Source: a virus. Taken from it: 64,000 bases of DNA. The position numbers and the translations under genes were made by a program. The stretch covers positions 1 through 64,000 of IMG/VR virus record IMGVR_UViG_3300025889_000088. One strand, 5' to 3'. The notes beneath the pieces are model-generated. The model ran no database searches. It was not told where the DNA came from and saw only the letters and a list, made by a program, of their open reading frames with translations. Of this stretch, positions 41,671 through 49,989 are shown in pieces (position 1 is the stretch's first letter; every line of letters starts with the position of its first letter).

Positions 41671-42726
41671 TCATTCAACCAGTTCTGGTTTGTATACGCT
41701 GCTCAATCCAAGAGCTTTTTTGTTGAAATCAATCAATGTTTTCAACGCATCTTCTGTGATAAATGTCATTAGTGTATCACGGTGCTTGTTTCCTTCTTCA
41801 CCAATAATCCATTCATATTGTCCAACTTTCTTTTGGATAGCAGCAATACTCTTTGGGTCATTAGCCATATCAGTCAATGCCTGACGTAGTTTCGCTAGAT
41901 TTGGGTTACCTTTACGTACCCACAACGCTTTCTGTAAACCATCGCGGAAAGATTTAACAAGCTTATACGCATCATACAATGAACCAGATGGTTCGGAACC
42001 GTATGTTTCTTTAAATAAGATTTCCATTTGAAACCCTGGATAGTTAGGATCATCACTATGGGTGCCTGTCGCTGGATTTAGGATACCATGATGAAACCAC
42101 ACTTCACTATCGCCAGTATCAATACTTGGCTGTACGTGCTTTTTAAATGCTGCTGGATTTTCCCGTGTGCCATTTAGTTCACCACGCTTATATGCTAGGC
42201 GGCGTTGACCACCAGACATACCGTGAACCCAAGTAACATTATCCTTGAAGCATTGGACATATTCAGCAGTTGTTTTTCCACCGCCGCATAATAGTAGTGT
42301 CATAGCAATACCTTCTGGAACCATACCGGAGCCAGCGGCAAACTTTACTTTCTCGCCTTTCACATATTTTGTCTTATGACCCACAATGATGTTAAGGTTC
42401 ATTAACCCAACACTATCGTAGTCAGCATAGTTATAATCTACTTTCTCTTGAAGGAAAGAAACACCATTACCACCATGGGAAACCATGACAGTCTTATCGT
42501 CGTGTTGCAGTTCATTGTGGAACTTATTAAACCCTGGAATGTCTCTTGCTCCAGGAATATGTTTCAATACAATCCTTTCTCCAAGTTTCTTTTCGAGTTC
42601 AGCAGCAACAATTTGTGCCCAAACACTGGTGCCGCCGCCTGGTTTTTGTGGAATGACAAATGTATAATCTGCCAATACGGGTGTAGCGAATAAAGCAATA
42701 AATGCTACTAATAGTAATTTACGCAT
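41671..42726 (-). CDS. tctC: TctC/Bug-type periplasmic substrate-binding protein
   Basis: Periplasmic binding protein of a tripartite tricarboxylate transporter. A signal peptide, MRKLLLVAFIALFATPVLA, cuts before DY. The mature start FVIPQKPGGGTSVWAQIVAA matches the P-x-x-P-G-G-x-x-D/V-x-x-A-R/Q family opening, followed by the substrate-lobe pattern. Length (351 aa) fits the family. It overlaps the TctA-like gene by 8 nt, so they form one transport unit. The ligand cannot be predicted. Confidence 0.8.
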   Translation of the reverse strand: MRKLLLVAFIALFATPVLADYTFVIPQKPGGGTSVWAQIVAAELEKKLGERIVLKHIPGARDIPGFNKFHNELQHDDKTVMVSHGGNGVSFLQEKVDYNYADYDSVGLMNLNIIVGHKTKYVKGEKVKFAAGSGMVPEGIAMTLLLCGGGKTTAEYVQCFKDNVTWVHGMSGGQRRLAYKRGELNGTRENPAAFKKHVQPSIDTGDSEVWFHHGILNPATGTHSDDPNYPGFQMEILFKETYGSEPSGSLYDAYKLVKSFRDGLQKALWVRKGNPNLAKLRQALTDMANDPKSIAAIQKKVGQYEWIIGEEGNKHRDTLMTFITEDALKTLIDFNKKALGLSSVYKPELVE

Positions 42727-44143
42727 AGTTTGTTTTTCCTTTCATAATGCTATAAATGAATGTAATAATAGTCAAAGTAATAAGAGCAATAAAAAGATAT
42801 CTGTCGCCCAACATATCCCAGTTATATATGGTGAATAACTGTATGGATAAATTTTCTACTTTGTCTGCTAAGATGAATGCGACCAAGAATGCTGGTCTAC
42901 TGTATTTATAAGACTTCATCGTAAAACCAAGTACACTAAAGATGCCTAATACAACCAAGTCTTCCCAACCACCCGTATATTGCATACTTGCCCAAACAAT
43001 CATCGCAAGCAATAAGGGGAAATAATATACATACGGTACAGATGTAATCTTGCATACCAGATTTACGAATAATAACGAAAAGATACCAACAAATAATGTT
43101 GCTGTAAGGAAACCAATACTCAGACTTTGGAAGAACTTATCATCATACATCAAATCTGGTGATCCAAGATCGAAACCCATATATAAGAATAGTCCCATTA
43201 GAACTGCGGCAAATGGTGCGCCAGGGATACCAAATATAACGGTTGGAAGCATACTGGTTGCTTTCTGTGCGTTGTTGCTACCCTCTGGACCAATCACGCC
43301 CTTGATATTACCATTACCAAACTGTTCATTCTTATTCAACGCAACGGTCTGACCGTATGCCAACCAATCGCTAACTGCCCCGCCAAGTCCAGGTAATAGG
43401 CCAACAATCGCACCAATAAATCCGCCTCGCAACGATAGCCAACGATTCTGCCATACCGCTCGCATACCTTCTATGCGCTCGCTCCTAACAACATGACTCG
43501 TTGCCTGTCGTTTTTTGAAACCTTCAATCAACTCTGGTACAGCAAATAATCCAGCAACAACTGGAATAAGTTGGATACCATCTTGTAGATAAAACCATCC
43601 AGCCGTAAAACGTGGGTCATTTGTAGTCGGGTCAACACCAACCAACCCAACGAATATACCAGCCCCAATCGCTACAATACTTCGGACAGGTTTATCGGTT
43701 GACAAAAACCCAACTGTAGCCAACGCTAGAACAGTAAATGCCCATAGCTCTGGTATACCAAAGAATAGCACAAGTTCGGTATAGTATGGTAAGAATAGGA
43801 ATACGATGCCGCCCCATAGCAATCCATTCACCGTTGAGGTTGTTACTGCTGCTGATATGGCATATGATGCTCTACCCTGTTGAGCAAGCGGGAAACCGTC
43901 TACCATCGTTGCTGCTGAACTGTTAGCACCAGGAATACCAAGTAATATACTTGTGAAGCTATCTGCTGTGGTGGATGCTGCTACCACTGCCATTAGGAAT
44001 ATGACACCAGCATATGGGTCAGCAATAAACACAGGCAAAACTGCGTATGTTGCTACTAGTCCTGTAGTTGCTCCTGCTGCTGGTATAATACCAATCACCA
44101 GCCCATATAGGATGCCAGCGATTAGTGCTGTTATTTCTATCAT
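42719..44143 (-). CDS. tctA: TctA-type transporter membrane subunit
   Basis: Large membrane subunit of a tripartite tricarboxylate transporter (474 aa; 10-12 hydrophobic segments). Family signatures: GILYGLVIGIIPAAGATTGL near the N-terminus, SILLGIPGANSSAATMVDG, GAIVGLLPGLGGAVSDWLAY and PTVIFGIPGAPFAAVLMG; the repeated G-I-P-G motifs mark TctA. No TctB-like 4-TM gene is adjacent, so the phage version would borrow the host subunit or work without it. A rare type of gene for a phage; part of a late unit with the sulfotransferase-like gene. Confidence 0.88.
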   Translation of the reverse strand: MIEITALIAGILYGLVIGIIPAAGATTGLVATYAVLPVFIADPYAGVIFLMAVVAASTTADSFTSILLGIPGANSSAATMVDGFPLAQQGRASYAISAAVTTSTVNGLLWGGIVFLFLPYYTELVLFFGIPELWAFTVLALATVGFLSTDKPVRSIVAIGAGIFVGLVGVDPTTNDPRFTAGWFYLQDGIQLIPVVAGLFAVPELIEGFKKRQATSHVVRSERIEGMRAVWQNRWLSLRGGFIGAIVGLLPGLGGAVSDWLAYGQTVALNKNEQFGNGNIKGVIGPEGSNNAQKATSMLPTVIFGIPGAPFAAVLMGLFLYMGFDLGSPDLMYDDKFFQSLSIGFLTATLFVGIFSLLFVNLVCKITSVPYVYYFPLLLAMIVWASMQYTGGWEDLVVLGIFSVLGFTMKSYKYSRPAFLVAFILADKVENLSIQLFTIYNWDMLGDRYLFIALITLTIITFIYSIMKGKTNYA

Positions 44144-44667
44144 TATGGTTTATATGTGGCGATACTTATATCGTCCTTATGAGTCCATTGTAACCCAAAT
44201 CGCTCAACAAAGTCAACTATTAGTTTATTTTGTGCCTGGATTTTTTCAATCATAACGTAATCGTCTTCATACCAATCGTAGTTTGGATATGTGATATCCC
44301 ATCCGCCAGCTTCCTTCCACCAGTTATAGCATTTCCTATTATTACGATAAACAACTGTAATCCAATCTTTTGGAAACTTTTCTATAATCTCGTCAAACTT
44401 ATAACACCATTCGTGGGATTTGAGTAAAGGTATTCCGTATCCTTTATATGGACTACAAAGATTATCATAGTCAAGGTCTGCTGGAAACTCCATTCCAGTT
44501 CCAAAGTATGCGCCGATATGACCACCGAAATCATGATGTGTGTACTTTCTTTCGGGTGTTCTATCTGATATATCTATTGCTGGGTGTTTTTCAATCTCTT
44601 GTGCTACACCACTCCACCTACTACCGGGGGCACCACAAAAGAATATTTTATCTGGTAATCCTATCAT
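44143..44667 (-). CDS. sulfotransferase-like P-loop protein (174 aa)
   Basis: The N-terminal KIFFCGAPGSRWSGVAQEIE resembles the PAPS-binding loop of small sulfotransferases. The middle LLKSHEWCYKFDEI and WITVVYRNNRKCYNWWKEAG, then a Tyr/Trp-rich block, fit the same family pattern. Substrate unknown. It is coupled to tctA (1-nt overlap), and its ATG is 5 nt from a TATAAATA octamer, with no ribosome site. Confidence 0.6.
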   Translation of the reverse strand: MIGLPDKIFFCGAPGSRWSGVAQEIEKHPAIDISDRTPERKYTHHDFGGHIGAYFGTGMEFPADLDYDNLCSPYKGYGIPLLKSHEWCYKFDEIIEKFPKDWITVVYRNNRKCYNWWKEAGGWDITYPNYDWYEDDYVMIEKIQAQNKLIVDFVERFGLQWTHKDDISIATYKP

Positions 44668-44680
44668 CTAAATATTTATA
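44668..44680. promoter_or_regulatory. bidirectional late promoter element
   Basis: CTAAATATTTATA contains the palindrome TAAATATTTA. Minus strand: TATAAATA at 44673-44680, 5 nt before ATG 44667. Plus strand: CTAAATA at 44668-44674, 5 nt before ATG 44680. The two start codons are separated by only 12 nt and neither has a Shine-Dalgarno sequence. Confidence 0.65.
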
Positions 44681-45201
44681 TGCGTACATTACTTAAAGAA
44701 TATTTCTCCACAACCTGGCTTGAACGTGATCGATCTTTAGATCAGTATACGTACACTGGATGGGCATTATTGGATAAGATCGGACCACATGAAAATGTGT
44801 TGGATGTTGGTTGTGGTACAAACCCTTTTAAGCCATATCTTGGTGATCGTGTTTATGGTATCGATATTACAGACGTAGGTGCTGACGAGGTTGTAGCGAT
44901 TGAAGACTTCTATACCACTAATAAGTTTGATGTTGCGTTTTGTTTAGGGTCAATAAATTTTGGTAACCAAGATACTATCAATAACCAACTAGATAAAATC
45001 GACAAGTGCTTGAACAGTGGTAGGATTTACTGGCGTTGTAATCCCGGGAGATATGATCACGGAAACGACCACTTCAATAATATAGATGTATTTGATTGGG
45101 ACGAAGGGAAATTATATATGTTCGCTGATATGTACGGATACGAGGTTGCAGATATGCAGAAAGACGGGAATCGTATATATTCGGAATGGATTAAAATATG
45201 A
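44680..45201 (+). CDS. SAM-dependent methyltransferase (173 aa)
   Basis: A class I methyltransferase with AdoMet-binding motif N-V-L-D-V-G-C-G-T-N-P-F and an acidic strand VYGIDITD. Short (173 aa) but apparently complete. Plus-strand gene without Shine-Dalgarno; the ATG lies 5 nt after a late-type octamer. Followed by the 289-aa gene with a 4-nt overlap. Target unknown. Confidence 0.75.
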   Translation: MRTLLKEYFSTTWLERDRSLDQYTYTGWALLDKIGPHENVLDVGCGTNPFKPYLGDRVYGIDITDVGADEVVAIEDFYTTNKFDVAFCLGSINFGNQDTINNQLDKIDKCLNSGRIYWRCNPGRYDHGNDHFNNIDVFDWDEGKLYMFADMYGYEVADMQKDGNRIYSEWIKI

Positions 45202-46067
45202 TTGTACCCATTATATTTCCAGGAGGATGCCAAGGAACTTTCTTACAGTACATACTTGACACTTACAGTACAATTGGGGTTAATAAAAACAGAGACTTTT
45301 TATCTGTTGGTGGTAGCGCCCATAACTATCAAGGTTCTACTGCAAAGTCCTGTCAGGATTTCGTTACTAGTCACAAGTATGCAGCATCGCCTTTTATTAA
45401 GACTCATCCGAAAAGCGATCCTAATGATAGCATTGAAGAAAATATAAAACTTCTTTTAGAATATGCAGATAAAGTAGTATACGTGTACCCATTCGCAGAA
45501 GATACACATATTATTGTGTTGAATAACTTATTTTCTAAACTAGACATGACGTTTGAGAGATACCTTAAAAGAAATAACATTGACGTACAAAGTAAGATTT
45601 ATAATCCATGGGGAATTTCGTATAGTGTAGAAGTAAATGACATCGACAGGTGGGTGCAGCGTGAATTTTTAAGTCTATATATGTTTGACTCGTTCATTGA
45701 TGAGATTGAATATCATAACAAGGATATCTTTATGAATATGGATGGTGTCGTTTGCATAGACTACTCGTGGGTGTTAAATGACTTTAATAAAGTTATGTCT
45801 AGTTTATCCAAAATCGTAACATTCAACGATTACGATCACATATGCAACGATTATAACCTAATGCTCGATCACCAAGAACATATTAACAAATATAATATGA
45901 TACAGAGATATATTAATGGGGATGGTACATTGGTTAATCCGTCAGTCATTGACGAAGCGTATATACAGCACAATTTGCGAAAGTCTGGATATGAAATTAA
46001 ATGCGATGGTTTAAACGAGTTTCCTACCTTGATGAAAGATTTAGTGCCCCTTTTATCCAGTATATAA
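45198..46067 (+). CDS. unknown P-loop-like protein (289 aa)
   Basis: The N-terminal VPIIFPGGCQGTFLQYIL resembles a phosphate/PAPS-binding turn; together with FIKTHP and the DSFIDEIEY region it suggests a divergent sulfotransferase-like fold. Aromatic and Asn-rich. The evidence is weak and no catalytic residue can be named. The TAA stop lies inside TATAAATTTATA, an element upstream of phoH. Confidence 0.45.
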   Translation: MIVPIIFPGGCQGTFLQYILDTYSTIGVNKNRDFLSVGGSAHNYQGSTAKSCQDFVTSHKYAASPFIKTHPKSDPNDSIEENIKLLLEYADKVVYVYPFAEDTHIIVLNNLFSKLDMTFERYLKRNNIDVQSKIYNPWGISYSVEVNDIDRWVQREFLSLYMFDSFIDEIEYHNKDIFMNMDGVVCIDYSWVLNDFNKVMSSLSKIVTFNDYDHICNDYNLMLDHQEHINKYNMIQRYINGDGTLVNPSVIDEAYIQHNLRKSGYEIKCDGLNEFPTLMKDLVPLLSSI

Positions 46068-46115
46068 ATTTATAATATACCAACATCTAAAAAAAAGTTT
46101 AGAAGTAAATACAAT

Positions 46116-46172
46116 GTGAGCCGAGGTAGACACGGTTCGCAATAAAAGCATAGAGTGTTTACCTTCGCTCAC
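46116..46172 (+). promoter_or_regulatory. long stem-loop in the phoH 5' leader
   Basis: Arms 46116-46133 and 46155-46172 pair at 17 of 18 positions (two of them G-U) around a 21-nt loop. The ribosome site GGAGAAGG (46183-46190) and ATG 46197 follow 10-24 nt downstream. The leader has no other gene; a smaller TCTAAA/TTTAGA hairpin lies at about 46086-46103. Possible regulatory RNA element or mRNA stabiliser. Confidence 0.6.
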
Positions 46173-46196
46173 CATATAAAATGGAGAAGGAAACAT

Positions 46197-46925
46197 ATGT
46201 CCAGAAAACAACGTGCTATGAAGCGTGAAAGAAAAGATAACACAATTCAATTCAACGAATATGTGCAGAGAAAGCAAAATGTTCAACTAATTCCAAGGTC
46301 ATTAAATCAAGAAGAATATATTGACCACCTACTAAATCCAGAAAAACTTATGGTATTTGCAACAGGCCCAGCGGGTACTGGTAAAACCATGTTGGCCGTT
46401 TTGGCAGCACTAAAAGCATTCAAACAAGGAGATATAGAAAAGATTATTGTAACACGCCCAGCCGTTGGTGTGGATGATGAAAAACACGGCTTCCTTCCAG
46501 GTGACCTAAATGCTAAAATGGAACCTTGGACCAAACCTATCTTTGATGTGATGGAAGAATATTATTCACCAAAGACTATTAAGCAATACCTAGAAGAAGG
46601 TGTTATTGAGATTTCACCGCTTGCGTTCATGAGGGGGCGCACGTTCAAGAAAGCCTTCATTATTGCTGATGAAATGCAAAACGCTACACCGAATCAAATG
46701 AAGATGCTACTAACCCGTTTGGGTGAAGGTAGCCAGATGGTTATCACTGGTGATATTAAACAAGCAGACCGCAAAGATAAGGATAATGGTCTTCTAGACT
46801 TTAAACAACTATTGGCTAAGTTCAAGAACAGCGAATACATCGCTCTAACTGAGTTTATCAATCAGGATATTGAACGACACCCAGCAGTCAAAGAAGTACT
46901 TGACATTTATGGTGATGTAGCCTGA
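46197..46925 (+). CDS. phoH: PhoH-like ATPase
   Basis: A P-loop NTPase of the PhoH family (242 aa). Walker A G-P-A-G-T-G-K-T at 57-64 and a Walker B-type IIADEMQNATPNQMK are visible, followed by GDIKQADRKD, matching the family. The start was chosen at ATG 46197 because GGAGAAGG lies 6 nt upstream; the GTG at 46155 lies in the hairpin arm. PhoH is widespread in marine viruses; its role is unclear (phosphate stress or RNA metabolism proposed). The stop overlaps the convergent GT-like gene by 19 nt. Confidence 0.93.
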   Translation: MSRKQRAMKRERKDNTIQFNEYVQRKQNVQLIPRSLNQEEYIDHLLNPEKLMVFATGPAGTGKTMLAVLAALKAFKQGDIEKIIVTRPAVGVDDEKHGFLPGDLNAKMEPWTKPIFDVMEEYYSPKTIKQYLEEGVIEISPLAFMRGRTFKKAFIIADEMQNATPNQMKMLLTRLGEGSQMVITGDIKQADRKDKDNGLLDFKQLLAKFKNSEYIALTEFINQDIERHPAVKEVLDIYGDVA

Positions 46926-48181
46926 TAATTATCTTGTAATTGTTCTAGAAACTCTGAAATCATCTTATCTTTATATGATTTCAGAGTTTTGTAATTATGA
47001 TCTAATACCTCGTTAATATCACCACAAGCATCAAACCACAGTTTTCTTTCTGACGGAGATTTTTTAGCAAGTTTTTTTAGTACATAAATGACAAATTCTA
47101 TTTTCCGATTATCATCATAATAATCGTAATCTTCGTTCCACCACTTATCAAATGTTCTAAATCCCATATCACGTAATTTTGCTAAACTGCCATTATCACC
47201 AATTATGAAAAATGGTTTCTTATGTAATATTGCCTTCCATGTCTTTTCCGTGATATAACACACATTACCTTCAAGATGTGTTTCGCACGATATATAGATG
47301 AACGTATCATCTAATAGTTCTTTTTCGGTGTGAATTATTAAATTATTATCAAAAGAATAATGATGATTTACCTTGCCATCTAATTTTAATGGAAGAAGTT
47401 TAGTAAATTCAACATCATAATCACCGAGCGTTTCTTTTAAACTCACATTTCCATATTCTAATAAATCGTTTTTCCATAATTGATACACCATTTCACTTCT
47501 ATGTTTCTTTGGTATTCCATAATTCAAACAAGAATAGAGTTTTGTTGTTTTTACGTCAATGGGTGAATCAATGGATGGATTATAGTAATTGCACAAGTCA
47601 CTATATTGGTTAATAAACGAATCATACATATAAAAGTTAAAATTATTTGATACCCCCATCGTCTTTAGTTTGTGTATATTTTCATTTATCATGGGTTTAT
47701 ATAATGGCGATGCGTAATGAAAATGTTTTGTTGGTATATTGTATTTGTTCAAATGGCATTCTATTAACCCAATAGGGGTATGTTCATAAAAGTTTCTTAC
47801 ATCATGCCTTGGCACTCCAACATAATCTAAATTAAAAATATTAAATTCTTCCAGACCCAATAATACTAATATCTGGATTTCACCTGTTTGTAAGTAAGAT
47901 ATTATGTCTTTATTATCTATATAATCCAATATATTGAAGTCAGCATGAAAAGCAATATAAGGATCACGGATTTGAAATATATAAAAAAAAGAATCCTCTG
48001 GTGTTTTAGTCAAGGATAGATATTCTTGAAATGAAATAATATTTATCAGGTCTTCTATGTATTCATCACCGTGGGCAGAAAACGGATGATAACGATTAGG
48101 ATTATTGATATATTCAAGCCATTTCTTCTCTAAGCTATATCCATTTAATTTATCTTTATGTTCACGAATAAAATAAATCAT
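46907..48181 (-). CDS. glycosyltransferase-like protein (424 aa), copy 2
   Basis: C-terminal block: YITEKTWKAILHKKPFFIIG, NGSLAKLRDMGFRTFDKWW and NEDYDYYDDNRKI. It is the same as in 29850-31064 and the fragment 51113-51403. The N-terminal two thirds are AT-rich, Asn/Tyr-rich and unrecognised. Asn/Ile-rich composition differs from the neighbouring replication genes, so recent acquisition is possible. Confidence 0.6.
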   Translation of the reverse strand: MIYFIREHKDKLNGYSLEKKWLEYINNPNRYHPFSAHGDEYIEDLINIISFQEYLSLTKTPEDSFFYIFQIRDPYIAFHADFNILDYIDNKDIISYLQTGEIQILVLLGLEEFNIFNLDYVGVPRHDVRNFYEHTPIGLIECHLNKYNIPTKHFHYASPLYKPMINENIHKLKTMGVSNNFNFYMYDSFINQYSDLCNYYNPSIDSPIDVKTTKLYSCLNYGIPKKHRSEMVYQLWKNDLLEYGNVSLKETLGDYDVEFTKLLPLKLDGKVNHHYSFDNNLIIHTEKELLDDTFIYISCETHLEGNVCYITEKTWKAILHKKPFFIIGDNGSLAKLRDMGFRTFDKWWNEDYDYYDDNRKIEFVIYVLKKLAKKSPSERKLWFDACGDINEVLDHNYKTLKSYKDKMISEFLEQLQDNYQATSP

Positions 48182-48188
48182 CCACTAT

Positions 48189-48524
48189 TTACCAAGAAAG
48201 ATTGAAGAATGTCAAGTCTTTCTCTTCCTCAAAGTAGATATTATATGACTTTGATTTGTTATCCGCAATCAATAGAAAATAACCAGTACATCTACTCGCC
48301 AGCCAATCTTCAAGATAATAATACCTACATTCCGCAATCGCTTGTACGCTTGTGTTACACTCCATTGATAGATTGAATGATTCTTCATCTGGTTCCCAAA
48401 ATCCTGGCCTATATTTAAGTTTAATGTCTTTATGGGGAAACTCGCCTTTACACAACTCCCAAACAGTTAGAGTGCGACGATGCCAAGTATCTAAGATGTT
48501 ACCCTTGACTTTTGATGATTTCAT
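48189..48524 (-). CDS. unknown protein (111 aa)
   Basis: Not recognised. Basic N-terminus (MKSSKVKGNILDTWHRRTL), a Cys-containing central part and a Trp-ended C-terminus. Overlaps the nucleotidase by 26 nt. Confidence 0.5.
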   Translation of the reverse strand: MKSSKVKGNILDTWHRRTLTVWELCKGEFPHKDIKLKYRPGFWEPDEESFNLSMECNTSVQAIAECRYYYLEDWLASRCTGYFLLIADNKSKSYNIYFEEEKDLTFFNLSW

Positions 48525-49089
48525 AGATTTCTTCCCAAGTATCTACTGGATGAATATCATCGTGTGTGAAATCAACTGTATGGCTATGCTTTACCAGAAT
48601 GGTTTCTAATCCAAGTTCGTGTCCATCCTTCGCATTATCCACGCTATCCTCAATCCAGAAACGACCAGTATTGCGATACTTCGTCAAGTGATGGATTTTG
48701 TTAGGCATATCGCCAGTGAGTGTAAGTTTATCAACTGCTGGACCGAACAAGTCTTTCAAGTTCTGCCATCGGCGTTCATAGATTTCTGGACTATCCTCAA
48801 TAGCAGTGATACACTGGAAGGTATATCCTTCATCATATAACTTTTGGACATACTTTTGACTATCGCGGAATGGGGAAAGATTCCTAATGTATTCTGTGCG
48901 GTTGAACTCATGCACAAGTTCGTGGGCTTCTACACTTGTGAAACCACTTACACGATGCTCAACTTTGTAAATCCCAGGTTGCTCTGGCTCAAGTTCTTTA
49001 CCATAGGCTTCCTTGAGCCATACCTCAAAACTCTCAATCCAGTTTCCAAGAACTCCATCAAAATCTGTTAGTATTCGTTTATCTTTCAT
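48499..49089 (-). CDS. HAD-family 5'(3')-deoxyribonucleotidase-like
   Basis: A HAD phosphatase with the nucleophile pair D9-x-D11 in ILTDFDGVLG, a Thr/Ser motif II region (CITAIED) and the acidic motif IEDSVDNAKDGHELGL near 145. 196 aa, no cap insertion beyond normal. Best match by eye is the 5'(3')-deoxyribonucleotidase type that dephosphorylates dNMPs, consistent with other nucleotide-metabolism genes; phosphatase substrate unproven. Confidence 0.8.
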   Translation of the reverse strand: MKDKRILTDFDGVLGNWIESFEVWLKEAYGKELEPEQPGIYKVEHRVSGFTSVEAHELVHEFNRTEYIRNLSPFRDSQKYVQKLYDEGYTFQCITAIEDSPEIYERRWQNLKDLFGPAVDKLTLTGDMPNKIHHLTKYRNTGRFWIEDSVDNAKDGHELGLETILVKHSHTVDFTHDDIHPVDTWEEIYEIIKSQG

Positions 49090-49101
49090 ATCTTTCCTTT
49101 C

Positions 49102-49932
49102 TTACTCTTCCATCAAATCCACAACTTTTACATAGTTCAACACAGTTTCTTTGGCGTTGGTGTAGTTGCTTACATCGGTGCGCTTCACCTTACCAGTAAC
49201 ACGGCACTTTTTACCAAAGGCGGCGGGTTCTTTCTGCGTGAAGAACGAAACCGCATTCTGGTCATTCTCAACCGCATTATATACATAGCAACCAAACTTT
49301 TCAATCCACTTGCTATTGGTGATTTCAATAACCACATCAATCTTCTGACCAACGTTGCCGATATAGTTGCTGACTTTAGCAATCTCACGCTCTGCTTTCT
49401 TGCGCTCTTCGGCAGCAATGTCATTCAAGTATGCGCTGGGAACACAGGCAGTCAACCCGAAATCACGGGAAATGATTTTACCATCTTCCTTGTTGAACAG
49501 TTCATACAGGGCAGACTTGAAACCGTTATCATCAAGATTACCAGCCAACGCATCAAACATCAGTTTATTGAAGTGCTTGATAATCTTATCGGCTTCGGCA
49601 CGATGCTCGTCGGTAATCTCAAAGGCGGGAATGTTGTTCTTTTCGGGATGCCATTTGTTCAGCGTACCCATACCGAAATGTTCTTTGACCAAATCACGAT
49701 TGCTGAAAACGAACAGTTCTTCATCGTATTTGAAGTCATAACCTTCGGGAACAGCAACTTTCTCTGTTTCCGAACCAAATACACGGGTGATAACAGGATA
49801 GGACGATTTGATATAACCGTTGGTTTCGGGAGAAACTTGGATATTCAGTTCATTCACAGCAACGGCAACCGCCAGAACTTCACGGAGTTCGTAGGTTTCT
49901 TTGTTCATCGGTTGCTTATTGAAACGAGCCAT
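49102..49932 (-). CDS. OB-fold-like protein (276 aa)
   Basis: The C-terminal 100 residues (IGNVGQKIDVVIEITNSKWI, then CYVYNAVENDQNAVSFFTQ, and CRVTGKVKRTD) look like an OB-fold strand order. The N-terminal half is mixed, with a Lys-rich central helix (AAEERKKAEREIAKVS). A single-stranded DNA-binding or replication accessory role is plausible from fold and position near the clamp loader, but unproven. Confidence 0.5.
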   Translation of the reverse strand: MARFNKQPMNKETYELREVLAVAVAVNELNIQVSPETNGYIKSSYPVITRVFGSETEKVAVPEGYDFKYDEELFVFSNRDLVKEHFGMGTLNKWHPEKNNIPAFEITDEHRAEADKIIKHFNKLMFDALAGNLDDNGFKSALYELFNKEDGKIISRDFGLTACVPSAYLNDIAAEERKKAEREIAKVSNYIGNVGQKIDVVIEITNSKWIEKFGCYVYNAVENDQNAVSFFTQKEPAAFGKKCRVTGKVKRTDVSNYTNAKETVLNYVKVVDLMEE

Positions 49933-49961
49933 TCTGTATCTCCATCATTTGATTATGTCTT

Positions 49962-49989
49962 AGTATAGCACAGATTGGCTATTTGTCAA
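49962..49989 (-). promoter_or_regulatory. sigma70-like promoter
   Basis: Minus strand: TTGACA (49984-49989), 16 bp, TATACT (49962-49967). The TGA stop of the 78-aa gene is within the -35 box. It drives the OB-like gene. The spacer shares CCAATCTGTGC with the promoter at 50254-50281. Confidence 0.8.

Noticed and set aside
46155-46196. GTG start for PhoH at 46155
   Set aside because: This codon lies in the paired arm of the leader hairpin and lacks a ribosome site, whereas ATG 46197 has GGAGAAGG 6 nt upstream.
48189-48230. TTGACA box near the end of the 111-aa gene as a promoter for the GT-like gene
   Set aside because: No acceptable -10 box within 16-18 bp; only TAAATA is present and the box is explained by coding for D-L-T-F.
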